Assembly (NCBI RefSeq): GCF_000772965.1
Contig: NZ_JPVQ01000009.1
Span: 1 to 64,000 of the forward strand
DNA: 64,000 bases
From: Ureibacillus massiliensis 4400831 = CIP 108448 = CCUG 49529
GTDB taxonomy: Bacteria; Bacillota; Bacilli; Bacillales_A; Planococcaceae
Direction: 5' to 3'
The position numbers and the translations under genes were made by a program. The notes beneath the pieces are model-generated. The model was given only the letters and a program-made list of their open reading frames with translations, ran no database searches and was not told the origin of the DNA. Of this stretch, positions 62,853 through 64,000 are shown one piece after another (position 1 is the stretch's first letter; every line of letters begins with the position of its first letter).

Positions 62853-64000
62853 ATGAATGAAGAACAACGAGTTGCAAGTCAGCAAGTAAATCAACCTAAA
62901 CCCATCAATACAAAAACTGAAAAAGATTATAGTAAATACTTCGAACGTGTCATTACAGCACCTTCCTTAAAAGATGCAAAAAAACGCGGTAAAGAAGAAG
63001 TGAAATATCATAAAGATTTTGCCATTCCCCAAGAATTTAAAGGCATGGGCGAGGGGCGCAAATTTTTCATTCGTACTTACGGTTGTCAAATGAACGAACA
63101 TGATTCAGAAGTCATGGCTGGTATTTTCATGGAATTAGGCTATGAACCAACTGATAAAATTGAAGAAGCTGATGCTGTATTACTAAATACTTGTGCCATC
63201 CGTGAAAATGCTGAAAATAAAGTGTTTGGTGAACTTGGCTACTTACTTAAATATAAACGTGAAAATCCTGAAATGTTAATCGGTGTGTGTGGCTGTATGT
63301 CACAAGAAGAATCAGTTGTAAATAAAATCCTTACAACTTACCAGCATGTTGACATGGTATTTGGTACACACAACATTCACCGTTTACCACACATTCTAAA
63401 AGAGGCATATATGTCGAAAGAAATGGTAATAGAAGTGTGGTCTAAAGAAGGGGATGTACTTGAGAACCTTCCCAAAAAACGAAACGGTGCGATTAAGGCT
63501 TGGGTTAACATCATGTACGGTTGCGACAAATTCTGTACATACTGTATCGTTCCATACACTCGTGGGAAAGAGCGTAGTCGTCGTCCTGAAGAAATTATTC
63601 AAGAAGTCCGCGAGCTTGCAGCACATGGCTATCAAGAAATTATGTTGCTAGGTCAAAATGTAAATGCTTACGGGAAAGACTTTACTGATTTGGAATACCG
63701 ACTTGGCGATTTGATGGACGAATTACGAAAAATTGATATTCCACGAATTCGTTTCACAACAAGCCATCCCCGCGACTTTGATGATCATTTAATCGAAGTA
63801 TTAGCAAAAGGCGGTAACCTAGTTGAGCATATTCATTTACCAGTACAATCTGGATCAAATGACATTTTGAAAATTATGGCTCGTAAATATACACGCGAGC
63901 ATTTTTTAGACTTAGTTCGCAAAATTAAAGAAGCAATTCCGAATGTTGCGCTGACAACGGATATTATCGTAGGTTATCCAAACGAAACGGAAGAGCAATT
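62853..64000 (+). CDS. miaB: tRNA methylthiotransferase MiaB (5' part, runs off the window)
   Basis: Adds the 2-methylthio group to isopentenyl-adenosine 37 of tRNAs reading U-starting codons. The visible 382 codons include an N-terminal extension (~70 residues, typical of Bacillus MiaB), the UPF0004 domain with cysteines in [26 protein letters not shown] and GVCGCMSQE (second iron-sulfur cluster), and the radical-SAM motif [25 protein letters not shown] 62853 follows AAAGGAGTAC. The C-terminal part with the TRAM domain lies beyond the right edge. Confidence 0.96.
   Translation, partial: MNEEQRVASQQVNQPKPINTKTEKDYSKYFERVITAPSLKDAKKRGKEEVKYHKDFAIPQEFKGMGEGRKFFIRTYGCQMNEHDSEVMAGIFMELGYEPTDKIEEADAVLLNTCAIRENAENKVFGELGYLLKYKRENPEMLIGVCGCMSQEESVVNKILTTYQHVDMVFGTHNIHRLPHILKEAYMSKEMVIEVWSKEGDVLENLPKKRNGAIKAWVNIMYGCDKFCTYCIVPYTRGKERSRRPEEIIQEVRELAAHGYQEIMLLGQNVNAYGKDFTDLEYRLGDLMDELRKIDIPRIRFTTSHPRDFDDHLIEVLAKGGNLVEHIHLPVQSGSNDILKIMARKYTREHFLDLVRKIKEAIPNVALTTDIIVGYPNETEEQ

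Overview
The window is AT-rich chromosomal DNA from an endospore-forming member of the Firmicutes. The backbone follows the Bacillus subtilis order ymxH-spoVFA(dpaA)-spoVFB(dpaB)-asd-dapA-rnjB-ftsK/spoIIIE-ymfC-ymfF-ymfH-ymfI-ymfJ-ymfK-ymfM-pgsA-cinA-recA-rny-ymdB-spoVS-...-miaB. Protein-level divergence and local gene content (korAB before miaB, a BMP-nupOPQ cluster after ymfC, no dapG or tepA/ylzJ) suggest a Planococcaceae-type genus such as Lysinibacillus, Solibacillus or Ureibacillus. That placement is inference from gene order only.

Layout. 1-2.0 kb: a leftward YtrA-type GntR regulator, ABC ATPase and permease operon. 2.0-5.8 kb: the dipicolinate and lysine branch (ymxH, dpaA, dpaB behind a sigma-K-like promoter; asd, dapA). 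5.8-10.2 kb: rnjB (RNase J2) with a long structured 5' leader, then the DNA translocase gene. 10.4-16.1 kb: GntR regulator, nucleoside-binding lipoprotein and ABC nucleoside importer. 16.2-19.9 kb: ymfFHIJ, linked to EF-P 5-aminopentanol modification. 20.2-25.4 kb: ymfK, rodZ-like ymfM, pgsA, cinA and a LexA-controlled recA. 25.8-27.4 kb: rny (RNase Y).

27.6-46.2 kb: a 16-gene exopolysaccharide/capsule locus sits between rny and ymdB, which are adjacent in B. subtilis. It carries its own tyrosine phosphatase (first gene) and Wzz plus BY-kinase (last genes), a UDP-sugar dehydratase, aminotransferase and initiating transferase, two GT4 glycosyltransferases, a Wzy-like polymerase, a Wzx flippase, and UDP-glucuronate synthesis and epimerisation. 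Unusually it also holds four genes that look like amino-acid chemistry: a FemAB/GNAT-like transferase, an ATP-grasp ligase, a fold-III PLP decarboxylase-like protein, and a second, TupA-like ATP-grasp ligase. I infer a Wzx/Wzy-made, uronic-acid-containing polymer decorated with an amino acid or amine. This is the best candidate in the window for an undescribed system.

46.4-55.1 kb: ymdB, a divergent LysR/iron-alcohol-dehydrogenase pair, spoVS, a DCC-family thiol protein, a frameshifted pseudogene beside a MITE-like inverted repeat, a zinc-ribbon membrane protein, and korAB (2-oxoacid:ferredoxin oxidoreductase). 55.2-56.06 kb: eight exact-length 104-bp tandem repeats, each built from two diverged ~52-bp halves, with no convincing coding role. 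56.1-64.0 kb: a NERD-domain protein, a small secreted protein, a GH18-LysM-4xPG-binding cell-wall hydrolase, a chemoreceptor, a small unknown protein, and the 5' part of miaB running off the right edge.
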